A program made the translations under genes and the position numbers. This document shows positions 43,641 through 53,482 of a DNA stretch of 64,000 nt, piece by piece. The notes below the pieces were generated by a model that did not search any database, was not told the origin of the DNA, and saw nothing but the letters and a program-made list of their open reading frames with translations. The DNA lies in contig FOSY01000006.1 in NCBI GenBank assembly GCA_900114405.1, positions 87,738 to 151,737 of the forward strand, read 5' to 3'. The number at the start of each line of letters is the position of its first letter. Positions within the stretch are counted from its first letter, which is position 1. This DNA comes from Lachnospiraceae bacterium KH1T2. GTDB taxonomy: Bacteria; Bacillota; Clostridia; Lachnospirales; Lachnospiraceae.

Positions 43641-45860
43641 TTGAGTGAAGTTTATGCTGATGTAATAATTGAAATTTCACATGAGAAACTGGATAGATCA
43701 TTCCAATATAGTGTTCTTGAAGAATTAAGGGATAAGCTTGTGATCGGTTCAAGGGTGCTCATCCCTTTTGGAAATGGAAACCGTGAAATAAAGGGATACT
43801 GTGTAGGTATTTCTGATATCCCGGCAATCGAGCCGTCAAGAATCAAGCCACTGAAAGCTGTCCTTACGGCTGAAAGGTCAAAAGAGCCAGAGGAACAGCT
43901 TGTAGAGCTGGCTGTGTGGATGAAGCATCACTATGGCGGAACACTTATCCAATCACTGAAAGTTGTTTTGCCGGTAAAGGCTGATATAAAGCAGAAAGAG
44001 AAACGATTCATTAAGCTTGCTGTTTCTCTTGATGAGGCAAAGGTATTTGCGCTTGAATGCAGGCAAAAGCATAGGGCAGCGATGGAACGTCTCGTTTTGG
44101 AACTTATTGAGTTTGGCGAAACAGATTACAGTCTTGTTCGAGATAAACTGAATATTTCAATGACGACAGTCAGGGCGTTGGAAAATAAAGGAATCATAGC
44201 TCTTGATACTAAAAAACTTTATAGAAATCCTGAAGGGTTTGAGCAAGGCGAAGTAAAGCATACGCTTCTTACAGAGGATCAGCAGCGGATAGTTGATGAT
44301 TTTCATAAAAATCTTTCAATGGGATTGATGCAGCCCTGCCTGCTAAATGGTGTGACAGGCTCAGGAAAGACCGAAGTGTACATGGAAATGATAGCAGACG
44401 TTGTAAAGTCTGGAAAGCAGGCGATAATGCTCATTCCGGAAATTGCACTGACTTTTCAGACTGTGATGCGCTTCATGAAACGCTTTGGAGACAGGGTAAG
44501 TTACCTTCATTCAAAGCTGTCTGCGGGTGAAAGATATGATCAGTTCCTGAGAGCTTCAAGAGGCGAGATAGATATAATGATAGGTCCGAGGTCGGCACTT
44601 TTCACACCATTTCCACGTCTTGGTATTATCATAATCGACGAAGAGCATGAAACTAGTTATAAAGCTGAAAATATGCCTAAGTATCATGCAAGGGATGTGG
44701 CTATAGAGCGTGCAAGGCTGGCGGAGGCAGTAGTCGTTATGGGCTCGGCAACTCCATCTGTGGAGGCTTCGTTCAGAGCCATGCGCGGTGAATATCGTTT
44801 ATATGAGTTAAAAAAACGAATATCAGACAATGGTTTACCTATGGTTTATACAGTAGACATGAGGGCAGAGCTTGAAAAGGGAAACAGAACCATCTTTTCT
44901 GATAAGCTTTATAGTCTGATAGAAGATCGTCTGCAAAAAAAAGAGCAGACAATATTGTTTATAAATCGAAGAGGAATGGCGGGATTTGTAAGCTGCAGAA
45001 AATGCGGCCATGTCAGTAAGTGCCCGCATTGTGATGTTTCTTTGATACTTCATAAAAATGGAAAGCTTGTGTGTCATTATTGCGGCTATGAGGAGCAGTT
45101 CACACACGTATGTTCAGAGTGTGGCTCTAAGTACATAGGCACGATGAAAGCCGGAACAGAGCAGATAGAGGAAGCTGTAAAAAAGTCTTTCCCAATAGCT
45201 AAGGTTCTTAGGCTGGATGCGGATACAGCTAAAAATAAAAATGATTACAGTAAGATATTATCGTCATTTTCTAATGGTGAAGCCGATATATTAGTCGGGA
45301 CACAGATGATAGTAAAAGGGCATGATTTTCCAAATGTTACCCTTGTAGGAGTTCTCGCAGCAGATCTTTCACTTTATACAAATGATTATAGAGCAGGAGA
45401 GCGGACCTTTGACCTTCTTACACAAGCTGCCGGAAGAGCCGGAAGAGCTGAAAAGAGTGGGGAAGTCGTCATTCAGACCTATTCTCCGGAGCACTATGCA
45501 GTTGCCGCTTCTGCGGCGCAGGATTATAATAAGTTCTACGATGAGGAGATAGGATTTCGCAAATTGTGCGGATATCCGCCTATTGAGCATATGCTTAAGA
45601 TACTCATTGAAGATAAAAACCCTGATTCAGCGATGAAGATGGGGCAGATACTTGCCGGTCTGGGTCAGAAATCTTCGCCTGAGAAGATAATAGGGCCGGC
45701 ACCCGATACACTGTCGAAACTTAAGGATGTGTTTCGATTTACAGTGTATATTAAAGACAGTAATTATGAAAAACTGGTTGGAATCAAGGATGACTGTGAA
45801 CAGTGGCGTCAGAGCCATCCCGTAGGAAGGACTTCGGTTCAATTTGATTTTGATCCGTGA
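43641..45860 (+). CDS. priA: Primosomal replication helicase PriA
   Basis: Replication-restart helicase of 739 residues. The N-terminal DNA-binding region opens with the family phrase VIIEISHEKLDRSFQY. Walker A is GVTGSGKTEVYM and Walker B DEEHE, with helicase motif GSATPS. Eight cysteines in CRKCGHVSKCPHC and CHYCGYEEQFTHVCSEC bind two zincs. The start appears to be TTG: no in-frame ATG or GTG lies nearby and homologues begin at this point. The weak ribosome site is consistent with low expression. It is coupled to murE upstream and def downstream. Confidence 0.95.
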   Translation: MSEVYADVIIEISHEKLDRSFQYSVLEELRDKLVIGSRVLIPFGNGNREIKGYCVGISDIPAIEPSRIKPLKAVLTAERSKEPEEQLVELAVWMKHHYGGTLIQSLKVVLPVKADIKQKEKRFIKLAVSLDEAKVFALECRQKHRAAMERLVLELIEFGETDYSLVRDKLNISMTTVRALENKGIIALDTKKLYRNPEGFEQGEVKHTLLTEDQQRIVDDFHKNLSMGLMQPCLLNGVTGSGKTEVYMEMIADVVKSGKQAIMLIPEIALTFQTVMRFMKRFGDRVSYLHSKLSAGERYDQFLRASRGEIDIMIGPRSALFTPFPRLGIIIIDEEHETSYKAENMPKYHARDVAIERARLAEAVVVMGSATPSVEASFRAMRGEYRLYELKKRISDNGLPMVYTVDMRAELEKGNRTIFSDKLYSLIEDRLQKKEQTILFINRRGMAGFVSCRKCGHVSKCPHCDVSLILHKNGKLVCHYCGYEEQFTHVCSECGSKYIGTMKAGTEQIEEAVKKSFPIAKVLRLDADTAKNKNDYSKILSSFSNGEADILVGTQMIVKGHDFPNVTLVGVLAADLSLYTNDYRAGERTFDLLTQAAGRAGRAEKSGEVVIQTYSPEHYAVAASAAQDYNKFYDEEIGFRKLCGYPPIEHMLKILIEDKNPDSAMKMGQILAGLGQKSSPEKIIGPAPDTLSKLKDVFRFTVYIKDSNYEKLVGIKDDCEQWRQSHPVGRTSVQFDFDP

Positions 45861-45878
45861 GAAAAGGAGTAAAGTAAT

Positions 45879-46355
45879 ATGGCAATTAGAGAAATCAGAG
45901 AAATCGGAGACGAGATATTAACAAAGAGAAGTAAAGAAGTTAAGGAAATGACACCTCGTGTACAGACTCTTATCGAGGATATGATCGATACAATGTATAA
46001 AAGCGGCGGTGTAGGACTTGCAGCGGTTCAGGTTGGAGTTTTGAAGAGAATAGTCGTTATCGATTGTTCAGAAGATGGAGATGAGCTTCATGTTCTCATC
46101 AATCCTAAGATCGTAGAAACTTCTGGAGAACAGACAGGACAGGAAGGCTGTCTTTCAGTACCGGGCAAGTCAGGTGAGGTTACAAGACCAAACTATGCAA
46201 AGGTTGTTTTCCTTGATGAAAATATGCAGCCGGCAGAGCTTGAAGGAACTGAGCTTCTTGCAAGAGCTATCTGCCATGAGTGCGACCATCTTGATGGAAA
46301 GCTTTATGTTGATCTTGTAGAGGGTGATCTTGTAGACGTTAATACAGAAAACTAA
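45879..46355 (+). CDS. def: Peptide deformylase
   Basis: Metal enzyme of 158 residues removing the formyl group from new polypeptides. All three motifs are present: GVGLAAVQVG, EGCLSVPG with the metal-binding Cys, and HECDHLDG with two His ligands and the catalytic Glu. Start follows AAAAGGAG. Next to fmt, as usual: the two enzymes act at the opposite ends of the formyl-methionine cycle. Confidence 0.97.
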   Translation: MAIREIREIGDEILTKRSKEVKEMTPRVQTLIEDMIDTMYKSGGVGLAAVQVGVLKRIVVIDCSEDGDELHVLINPKIVETSGEQTGQEGCLSVPGKSGEVTRPNYAKVVFLDENMQPAELEGTELLARAICHECDHLDGKLYVDLVEGDLVDVNTEN

Positions 46356-46367
46356 GAGAGGTTAACG

Positions 46368-47303
46368 ATGCGAATAATTTTTATGGGAACACCGGACTTT
46401 GCGGTTGGTACACTCAGAGCACTGCATGAAGCCGGTCATGAAATTGTGTTGGCTGTTTCACAACCGGATAGAACCAAGGGAAGAGGCAAGGCTGTATCAA
46501 TGCCGCCTGTAAAGGAATGTGCCCTTGAGCTTGGTATACCTGTATTTCAGCCGGAAAAGGTAAAAACACCTGAAGCTGTGGCAGAGCTTAAAAAGTATGA
46601 TCCTGATCTTATGGTTGTAGCTGCTTTTGGTCAGATCCTTTCTAAAGAAATACTTGAAATGCCTAAATATGGCTGTATAAATGTACATGCTTCACTGCTT
46701 CCTAAGTACAGGGGAGCAGCACCTATTCAGTGGTCTATAATTGACGGCGAAGAATATACAGGCGTAACTATCATGCAGATGGATGAGGGCCTTGATACCG
46801 GCGATATGATCACACAGGCAAAAGTTAAGATAGAATCTGATGAAACCGGTGGAAGTCTTTTTGATAAACTTGCTTCAGCAGGAGCAGAGCTTTGTGTGAA
46901 GACTGTGAAGATGATCGAAGATGGGACTGCAGTACGTACTCCGCAGGGAGAAGGCTCTACATACGCAAAGATGCTTTCAAAAGAGCTTGGAAATATCGAT
47001 TTTGGTAAATCTGCGGCAGAGATATGCAGACTTGTACGTGCTCTTGATCCATGGCCGAGTGCATACAGCTTCTTAAATGGCAAAATGCTGAAGATTTGGA
47101 AGGCAGAGCCGTGTGAAAAAGAGTTTTCAGAAGAAAATGGTACAGTTGTCGAGGTGAATAAGGAGAGTTTCCTTGTATCATGCGGCAGCGGCAGCGTTAA
47201 GATATCTGAGCTTCAGCTTGAAGGAAAGAAGCGCATGAGCGTACATGATTTTCTTCTGGGACAGAAGTGTGAAGTCGGGATGAAGCTCGACAATAAGAGG
47301 TAA
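46368..47303 (+). CDS. fmt: Methionyl-tRNA formyltransferase
   Basis: Enzyme of 311 residues that formylates initiator Met-tRNA using 10-formyltetrahydrofolate. N-terminal Rossmann fold (MRIIFMGTPDFAV). Active-site NVHASLLPKYRGAAPIQW with the catalytic Asn/His and DEGLDTGDM with the catalytic Asp. A C-terminal OB-fold region begins near residue 205. Twelve bases after def, with an AGAGAGG ribosome site. Confidence 0.97.
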   Translation: MRIIFMGTPDFAVGTLRALHEAGHEIVLAVSQPDRTKGRGKAVSMPPVKECALELGIPVFQPEKVKTPEAVAELKKYDPDLMVVAAFGQILSKEILEMPKYGCINVHASLLPKYRGAAPIQWSIIDGEEYTGVTIMQMDEGLDTGDMITQAKVKIESDETGGSLFDKLASAGAELCVKTVKMIEDGTAVRTPQGEGSTYAKMLSKELGNIDFGKSAAEICRLVRALDPWPSAYSFLNGKMLKIWKAEPCEKEFSEENGTVVEVNKESFLVSCGSGSVKISELQLEGKKRMSVHDFLLGQKCEVGMKLDNKR

Positions 47304-47329
47304 GAATTCTTAAAGGAGGTAGTAATATA

Positions 47330-48034
47330 ATGTATTATCCTTACTTTTATGATCCTACATACATTCTGGTGCTGATCGGAATGATACTTTCTGTTGCTGC
47401 ATCTGCTCATGTAAATAGCGTGTTCAGCAAGTATTCCAGAGTGCGTTCAAGACTAGGTGCAACAGGAGCAGACGTTGCTTCGAGAATGCTTTTGATAAAT
47501 GGAATAAACGATGTTACAGTAAGACATATTAATGGAAATCTTACAGACAATTACAACCCTATGAACCACACAGTAAACCTTTCAGATACTGTATATGGTT
47601 CGACATCAGTTGCATCGCTTGGCGTTGCCTGCCATGAGTGCGGACATGCGCTTCAGCATGCAAATGGTTATCTGCCGCTTTCAATTCGTGCGGCTATACT
47701 TCCGGTTGCGAATTTTGGCTCACGCCTTGGTATTCCAATCTGCATTTTGGGACTTTTCCTTGGAAATGCAGGGTATACTATAATGAACATAGGAATATGG
47801 CTTTTCATGTTTGCGGTATTGTTTCAGATAGTTACACTTCCGGTTGAGTTCAATGCTTCCCATAGAGCGGTGCGTTGGCTTGAAGAGTCTTCAACACTTG
47901 ATCCGGAAGAGCTTAAGGCTGTTAAAAAAGTATTGATGGCAGCAGCTCTTACATATGTAGCAGCAGCTGCAGCATCGGTTTTGCAGTTACTTAGACTTTT
48001 AATTCTTTTTGGAGGAAGACGGGATGACCGTTGA
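47330..48034 (+). CDS. Membrane zinc metallopeptidase, YugP family
   Basis: Membrane protein of 234 residues of the DUF/peptidase family typified by Bacillus YugP. An N-terminal helix is at about 9-27. The zinc-binding HEXXH is HECGH in VACHECGHALQHA near residue 102-106. Two or three hydrophobic segments follow. It commonly lies between fmt and rsmB in Clostridia. Substrate unknown. Its 3' end overlaps rsmB by 11 bases, so expression is coupled to translation genes. Confidence 0.88.
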   Translation: MYYPYFYDPTYILVLIGMILSVAASAHVNSVFSKYSRVRSRLGATGADVASRMLLINGINDVTVRHINGNLTDNYNPMNHTVNLSDTVYGSTSVASLGVACHECGHALQHANGYLPLSIRAAILPVANFGSRLGIPICILGLFLGNAGYTIMNIGIWLFMFAVLFQIVTLPVEFNASHRAVRWLEESSTLDPEELKAVKKVLMAAALTYVAAAAASVLQLLRLLILFGGRRDDR

Positions 48035-49319
48035 TAGCACTAATAAAACAAATTTAAGAGCAATTGTGCTTGAGATCCTTATTCAGTCAGAAAATGAAAC
48101 TACTCTCACAGGAATGCTTATACATGATGTTCTCAAGCGTTATGCATATCTTTCTGCAAGAGACAGAGCATTTATTAAAAATCTGGCAGAAGGTACGGTG
48201 GAGCGAAGGATCACTTTGGATTATATAATCAATTCGTTTTCTAAAGTTAAAACGAATAAAATGAAAAATGTGGTCAGAGAAGTTCTTAGAATGAGTACCT
48301 ATCAGATCTATTTTATGACACGTGTTCCTCAGTCTGCAGTGTGTAACGAAGCAGTAAAGCTTATTAGAAAAAAGCACATGAACGGGCTTACCGGATTTGT
48401 GAATGGTGTACTTCGTTCTATAGCGTCTAATCGTATAGACCTTGCGACTATAGAGAATCTTTCCGTAAAATATTCTATGCCGGAGTGGATCGTTAAAAGA
48501 TTTGAGTCTGAATTTGGCACAGAAAAAGCGGAGAAGATATTACAGGCGTCTATTGGTTCGAGACCGGTATATATACGTACAAATGTATCAAGGATCAAGC
48601 CTTCAGAATTAAAGGTTATGCTTGAAGATGAAGGAGTCAATGTCAAGTCTGTCGAAGGCAGGGAATATGCGTTTGAAATTTCAGGCTTCGATAGGCTTGG
48701 AAGTCTCCAGAGTTTTAATGATGGACTTTTCTCGGTGCAGGATCTTAGCTCGATGTCAGTTGGCGAACTTGCATCTCCGAAAGAAGGAATGTACGTTATT
48801 GATATGTGCGCGGCTCCTGGTGGAAAGACTTGTCATGCAGCGGAGCTTATGATGGGAACGGGAATTGTAGATTCAAGAGATGTGTCTGATAAAAAGACAG
48901 AGTTGATCGTTGAAAATAAAGAAAGACTTGCACTTAAGAATATCAAAATTTCCGTTAAAGATGCTACTGTATTTGATGCAGAGTCTAAAGAAAAGGCAGA
49001 TATTGTTATAGCAGATCTTCCGTGCTCCGGACTTGGTGTTATAGGAAGAAAAAATGACTTGAAATACAGAGTAAAACCTGAGGATATAGATGAGCTTGCA
49101 GCGCTTCAGAAAGTAATACTTAAAAATGCAGTTCAGTATGTCAAGCCGGGTGGAAAACTTGTCTTCTCTACATGTACTATCACTAAAGAAGAGACAACGG
49201 ATCAGGCAAGATATTTAGAAGAAGTTTTGGGTCTGAGACGAGGTGAAGAAAGAAAGTTTCTTCCGGATGTAAACGGCTCAGATGGTTTTTATGCAATAGA
49301 AATGCTGAAGAATAAATGA
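48024..49319 (+). CDS. rsmB: 16S rRNA m5C967 methyltransferase
   Basis: RNA methyltransferase of 431 residues. The N-terminal NusB-like RNA-binding domain covers about 1-150. The SAM-binding domain has DMCAAPGGKT, DLPCSG and the catalytic Cys in FSTCTIT. A TTG at 48009 is in frame, but GGAGGAAG precedes the ATG at 48024. It overlaps its neighbours on both sides (11 bases with the peptidase gene, 4 with rlmN), so it is translationally coupled. Confidence 0.95.
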   Translation: MTVDSTNKTNLRAIVLEILIQSENETTLTGMLIHDVLKRYAYLSARDRAFIKNLAEGTVERRITLDYIINSFSKVKTNKMKNVVREVLRMSTYQIYFMTRVPQSAVCNEAVKLIRKKHMNGLTGFVNGVLRSIASNRIDLATIENLSVKYSMPEWIVKRFESEFGTEKAEKILQASIGSRPVYIRTNVSRIKPSELKVMLEDEGVNVKSVEGREYAFEISGFDRLGSLQSFNDGLFSVQDLSSMSVGELASPKEGMYVIDMCAAPGGKTCHAAELMMGTGIVDSRDVSDKKTELIVENKERLALKNIKISVKDATVFDAESKEKADIVIADLPCSGLGVIGRKNDLKYRVKPEDIDELAALQKVILKNAVQYVKPGGKLVFSTCTITKEETTDQARYLEEVLGLRRGEERKFLPDVNGSDGFYAIEMLKNK

Positions 49320-50359
49320 AAGAAAATATTAGAAATCTGACAAAAAAAGAACTTAATGAAGCTATGGAAGCGCTGGGAGAAAAGTCTTTTCGTGCTAAGC
49401 AGATATATGAATGGCTTCATGTGAAGCTTGCACGTTCAACTGAGGAAATGACAAATGTTTCCAAGACTTTGCGTGCAAAGCTTGATGAAAAATATAATTG
49501 TGAGGGATTGAAGATTGTCGAAGTGCAGTCTTCACAAATTGACAGTACCAAAAAAATTCTTTTTGGTCTCCCTGACGGAAATGTGATTGAAAGCGTATGG
49601 ATGAAGTATAGAGATTGGAACTCAGTATGTATTTCATCACAGGTCGGCTGCAAAATGGGATGTCGTTTTTGTGCATCTACATTAGATGGCTGTGTAAGAA
49701 GTCTTACAGCAGGTGAAATGCTCGATGAGGTTTATTCAATTCAGAGATATACCGGTGAAAGAGTATCTAATATTGTAGTAATGGGCAGCGGAGAACCGAT
49801 GGATAATTATGACAATATAGTCAAATTTGTTCACATGATCTCAAATGAGGATGGACTTCATATAAGTCAGAGGAACCTTACAGTTTCAACATGCGGAATT
49901 GTTCCAAAGATGTATGATCTTGCAGAGGAGCATCTTGAGATAACACTTGCGCTTTCACTTCATGCGCCTACAGATGAAAAGAGACGTCTGCTCATGCCTA
50001 TAGCAAATAAGTATTCCCTTAAGGAAGTTATCGGGGCATGCAGAAATTATTTTAATAAAACCGGCCGTAGAATTACATTTGAATATGCGCTTGTGGCAGG
50101 TAATAATGATACAGATGAGGATGCTTCAGAACTTTCTGCTCTTATTGGTGATCTTAATTGTCACGTAAATCTTATTCCGGTCAACCCTATCAAGGAAAGA
50201 GATTTTAAGAGGTCAAACCTTAAGGCTATCACACGTTTTAAAAACAAACTTGAAAAAAACAAAATTAATGTTACTATTAGAAGAGAAATGGGAAGCGATA
50301 TAGACGGCGCCTGCGGGCAGCTTAGAAGAAAACACATGGAGGAAAATTCCGGATGCTGA
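49316..50359 (+). CDS. rlmN: Dual-specificity 23S rRNA/tRNA A-C2 methyltransferase
   Basis: Radical-SAM enzyme of 347 residues methylating A2503 of 23S rRNA and A37 of some tRNAs. The iron-sulfur cluster motif CxxxCxxC is in GCKMGCRFCAS. GSGEPMDN is the SAM-contact GGE-type motif, and a C-terminal Cys (DGACGQLR) is the methyl-carrier partner. The ATG overlaps the rsmB stop. Its end overlaps the phosphatase gene by 7 bases. It lacks features that would mark it as the resistance variant Cfr. Confidence 0.96.
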   Translation: MKENIRNLTKKELNEAMEALGEKSFRAKQIYEWLHVKLARSTEEMTNVSKTLRAKLDEKYNCEGLKIVEVQSSQIDSTKKILFGLPDGNVIESVWMKYRDWNSVCISSQVGCKMGCRFCASTLDGCVRSLTAGEMLDEVYSIQRYTGERVSNIVVMGSGEPMDNYDNIVKFVHMISNEDGLHISQRNLTVSTCGIVPKMYDLAEEHLEITLALSLHAPTDEKRRLLMPIANKYSLKEVIGACRNYFNKTGRRITFEYALVAGNNDTDEDASELSALIGDLNCHVNLIPVNPIKERDFKRSNLKAITRFKNKLEKNKINVTIRREMGSDIDGACGQLRRKHMEENSGC

Positions 50360-51081
50360 AAACTTTTTCCGCGACGGATGTCGGAAGGAAAAGACAGGTC
50401 AATCAGGACTATGTCTTTACATCCGAGACGGCAGTAGGAAACCTTCCGAATCTTTTTATTGTGGCAGATGGTATGGGCGGTCACAATGCCGGAGATTTTG
50501 CCTCATCTTATACGACAGAGTACGTCGTTCGGGAGATCACAAGTTCTGATCATACCAATCCAATACGAATTATCAGAAGTGCAATAGAGCGTGCTAACCT
50601 TGCACTTATCGAAGAAGCAGGAAAAGACACGGATAAAAAGGGTATGGGTACAACATTGGTTGTGGCCACAGTTATTGATGACTGTCTTTATGTGGCAAAT
50701 GTTGGCGATAGCAGACTGTATCTGATAAATGATGATATTGCACAGATAACAAGAGATCATTCGTTAGTAGAAGAAATGGTTCTTTCAGGAAAGATCAATC
50801 GTGATGAAGCAAGAGTTCACCCTGACAAAAATATAATAACTCGTGCTATTGGAGCTTCAACAGACCTTAAAGTTGACTTCTTTGATATGAAGCTTAGAGA
50901 AGGTGATGAGATTCTCATGTGTACTGATGGGCTTTCAAATATGATAGATGATTCTGATATCAGAATGATAATGGAACGCGAAGATGATGTAGCTGGTCAG
51001 GTAAAGGCACTGATAGATGCGGCAAATGAGAATGGCGGCAAAGATAATATTGGCGTTATTGTTATTCGTCCCTTTGCATAA
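50353..51081 (+). CDS. PP2C-type Ser/Thr protein phosphatase (Stp/PrpC)
   Basis: Metal-dependent phosphatase of 242 residues reversing the action of the adjacent PASTA kinase. Conserved PP2C motifs: DVGRKRQVNQDYV, VADGMGGHNAGDFAS, TTLVVATVIDDCLYVANVGDSR, LMCTDGLSNMI and GGKDNIGVIVI supply the aspartates for the dinuclear metal centre. It starts inside the rlmN end after GGAGGAAAA. The pairing phosphatase-kinase-rsgA is standard in Firmicutes. Confidence 0.95.
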   Translation: MLKTFSATDVGRKRQVNQDYVFTSETAVGNLPNLFIVADGMGGHNAGDFASSYTTEYVVREITSSDHTNPIRIIRSAIERANLALIEEAGKDTDKKGMGTTLVVATVIDDCLYVANVGDSRLYLINDDIAQITRDHSLVEEMVLSGKINRDEARVHPDKNIITRAIGASTDLKVDFFDMKLREGDEILMCTDGLSNMIDDSDIRMIMEREDDVAGQVKALIDAANENGGKDNIGVIVIRPFA

Positions 51082-51112
51082 ATTTTTATTACTTCTTAGG
51101 GAGTTAAAATAA

Positions 51113-53479
51113 ATGGTAAGAGAAGGAATGATGCTCTCAGAGCGTTATGAAATAATAAGTAAAATAGGTACAGGCGGAATGAGTGATGTCTATAAAGCTA
51201 AAGACTATAAGCTCAACCGCTTTGTTGCTGTTAAGGTGCTCAAGGCTGAATATGCAGAAAACAGGAATTTTGTAGCAAAATTCAGAGTAGAAGCTCAATC
51301 AGCTGCTGCGCTCATGCATCCTAATATAGTAAATGTCTATGATGTTGGTGATGAGCAGGGCATCAATTATATAGTAATGGAACTTGTCGAGGGCATTACA
51401 TTAAAGCATTATATTGAAAAGAAGCTTCGTCTTTCTTTCAAAGAAGCAATAAGTATTGCCATTCAGGTTTCCATGGGCCTTGAAACTGCTCATGAAAATC
51501 ATGTTATTCATAGGGATGTAAAGCCTCAGAATATAATCATTTCAAAAGAAGGAAAAGTTAAAGTTACGGACTTTGGAATTGCCAGAGCTGCAACTTCCGA
51601 TACCATAACATCAAATGTTATGGGTTCGGTGCACTATACTTCTCCAGAGCAGGCAAGAGGCGGATATTCTGATGAAAAGAGCGATATTTATTCACTTGGT
51701 ATCGTTCTCTTTGAAATGCTGACAGGACGTGTCCCTTTTGATGGAGATACAGCTGTTGGTATTGCTATTAAGCAGATTCAGGAACCAATGCCTAATCCGA
51801 GAAAGTACGTTGATGATATTCCTGTAAGTGTAGAGCATATCATTTATAAATGTTGTGAAAAAAATGCTGATAGACGTTATTCGTCAATGAAAGATCTCAT
51901 AGCAGATCTTAAGCAGTCGCTCATAACACCGAATGATAACTTTGTACGCATGATCCCTATGGGCGGTTTTAATGGCGCTACAAAGCTTGTAAGCGATAAT
52001 GATGTTAAGACCATAAAGGATCAGACAGGCACAATAGATCTAGATGATGAAGTGCTTAAGGCATATGATTCTTCAAGGAGAAGACGTCGTCCTGTAGAAG
52101 AAAACGATGATTGGGATGAGGATGACGAGGATGAAGAAGAAATCAGACGAGTAAGAACTCGCCGCAGGGCATCTATGTATGAAGAAGATGACCGCCCGGT
52201 GAGAAAGAGGACAAGTTCTTCTTCGTCAAAAAACAAAAAGAATGGTAAGCGGCGCAGAGATGAGGCTGATGTAAGACGCAGATCTGGGACAAAACCTAGT
52301 ACGCGCAGGAAGTCTTCGATGTATGATGATGACGAAGATGATGAAGATATGAATCCTGCTATGCAGAAGCTTATGGCGGTGTTAGCTGTATTCGTAGCTG
52401 TGATGATCGTTGTCGTGCTTATTGTTATCGCACAAAAGCTTGTGAAGTCGCATCTGTCATCAGATAAAGTATCTACAGAAGCTGAAGCTGCAACTGAGTC
52501 TGGGAATGGCATAAAGCTTGGAAATATCACAGGAATGACATTTGCTGAAGCGAGAAATGAGCTTCAGGATCTGGGATTGACTGTACAGAGTTCTCAGGTT
52601 GCTTCATCAGCTGATCAGAAAAACAAAGTCATATCAATGACGGATGGTGATGGAAATAAAGTAAGTGATGGAGATTCTGTAGCAGAAGGCAGTACTATCA
52701 TACTTCAGATAGGCTCAGGCCAGAATGGAGAGGCAGAAGTTCCTGATGTTACAGGAAAAGAAAAGGCTCTTGCAAACACAACAATAACGGCAGCAGGATT
52801 TACTATGGAGCTTGCAAGTACATCCGCGACATCCGGTACGGTAGTATCACAGACACCAAAGGCTGGAGAGAAGGCTGCGACAGGTTCCGTTATAACTGTA
52901 ACTTTGAGCCCCTCGACAGCAGAGACACCCAGTGAAGAAAATAATGAAAAGCAGACTGATGCAGCGCCGACGACAGCAACAACAAGGACAGTTCCGAATA
53001 TCGTTGGTATGACAGAGACAGCAGCAAAGACAGCGCTTACAGCATCAGGGCTTTCATTTGAAAGTATTACAGAGGAGTATTCCTCAACAGTGGCAGCCGG
53101 AGTGGTAATTTCGCAGAGCCCACAGGCAGGGACAACGGCCGCAGACGGTTCAGGTGTTAATTTTGTGATAAGTCTTGGACAGGAGTCTGTGACATATGGC
53201 GGAACATTCAGTATTTCAGCACCTCCGAATTATGTGGCAGGAACTTCTGCAGAGCTTGTAGTAACGACTGCTGGAGGTCAGGTACTTACAAGTACTAATG
53301 TGACTTCATTCCCGGCGACTATTTCTGTCGCAGGTGCATCTGTTCAGAACGGAACACTTACGGTAACATATAAAAAGTCAACAACAGTGGAATATCAGGA
53401 TGACGATGGAAACATTGTCAGCAAGGATAATCAGCAGACAACTGCGGTTTATCAGAACCTTTCTTTCACAAAGGAATAA
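51113..53479 (+). CDS. prkC: PASTA-domain Ser/Thr protein kinase (PrkC/Stk1 type)
   Basis: Membrane sensor kinase of 788 residues that reads peptidoglycan state. The kinase domain spans about 10-275: GTGGMSDVYKA, invariant Lys in VAVKVLK, catalytic HRDVKPQNI, DFGIAR and APE-equivalent SPEQARG. A highly charged Arg/Asp/Ser linker (about 315-415) with many phosphorylatable Ser/Thr precedes the single membrane helix (about 422-444). Three PASTA repeats follow at about 465-690. A Thr/Ser-rich C-terminal extension of about 95 residues is not PASTA. An in-frame ATG at 51128 is an alternative start. Co-transcribed with the phosphatase gene. Confidence 0.95.
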   Translation: MVREGMMLSERYEIISKIGTGGMSDVYKAKDYKLNRFVAVKVLKAEYAENRNFVAKFRVEAQSAAALMHPNIVNVYDVGDEQGINYIVMELVEGITLKHYIEKKLRLSFKEAISIAIQVSMGLETAHENHVIHRDVKPQNIIISKEGKVKVTDFGIARAATSDTITSNVMGSVHYTSPEQARGGYSDEKSDIYSLGIVLFEMLTGRVPFDGDTAVGIAIKQIQEPMPNPRKYVDDIPVSVEHIIYKCCEKNADRRYSSMKDLIADLKQSLITPNDNFVRMIPMGGFNGATKLVSDNDVKTIKDQTGTIDLDDEVLKAYDSSRRRRRPVEENDDWDEDDEDEEEIRRVRTRRRASMYEEDDRPVRKRTSSSSSKNKKNGKRRRDEADVRRRSGTKPSTRRKSSMYDDDEDDEDMNPAMQKLMAVLAVFVAVMIVVVLIVIAQKLVKSHLSSDKVSTEAEAATESGNGIKLGNITGMTFAEARNELQDLGLTVQSSQVASSADQKNKVISMTDGDGNKVSDGDSVAEGSTIILQIGSGQNGEAEVPDVTGKEKALANTTITAAGFTMELASTSATSGTVVSQTPKAGEKAATGSVITVTLSPSTAETPSEENNEKQTDAAPTTATTRTVPNIVGMTETAAKTALTASGLSFESITEEYSSTVAAGVVISQSPQAGTTAADGSGVNFVISLGQESVTYGGTFSISAPPNYVAGTSAELVVTTAGGQVLTSTNVTSFPATISVAGASVQNGTLTVTYKKSTTVEYQDDDGNIVSKDNQQTTAVYQNLSFTKE

Positions 53480-53482
53480 TTA

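Noticed and set aside
49316..50359. Cfr-type resistance methyltransferase
   Set aside because: Sequence and rsmB-adjacent position fit the housekeeping RlmN.
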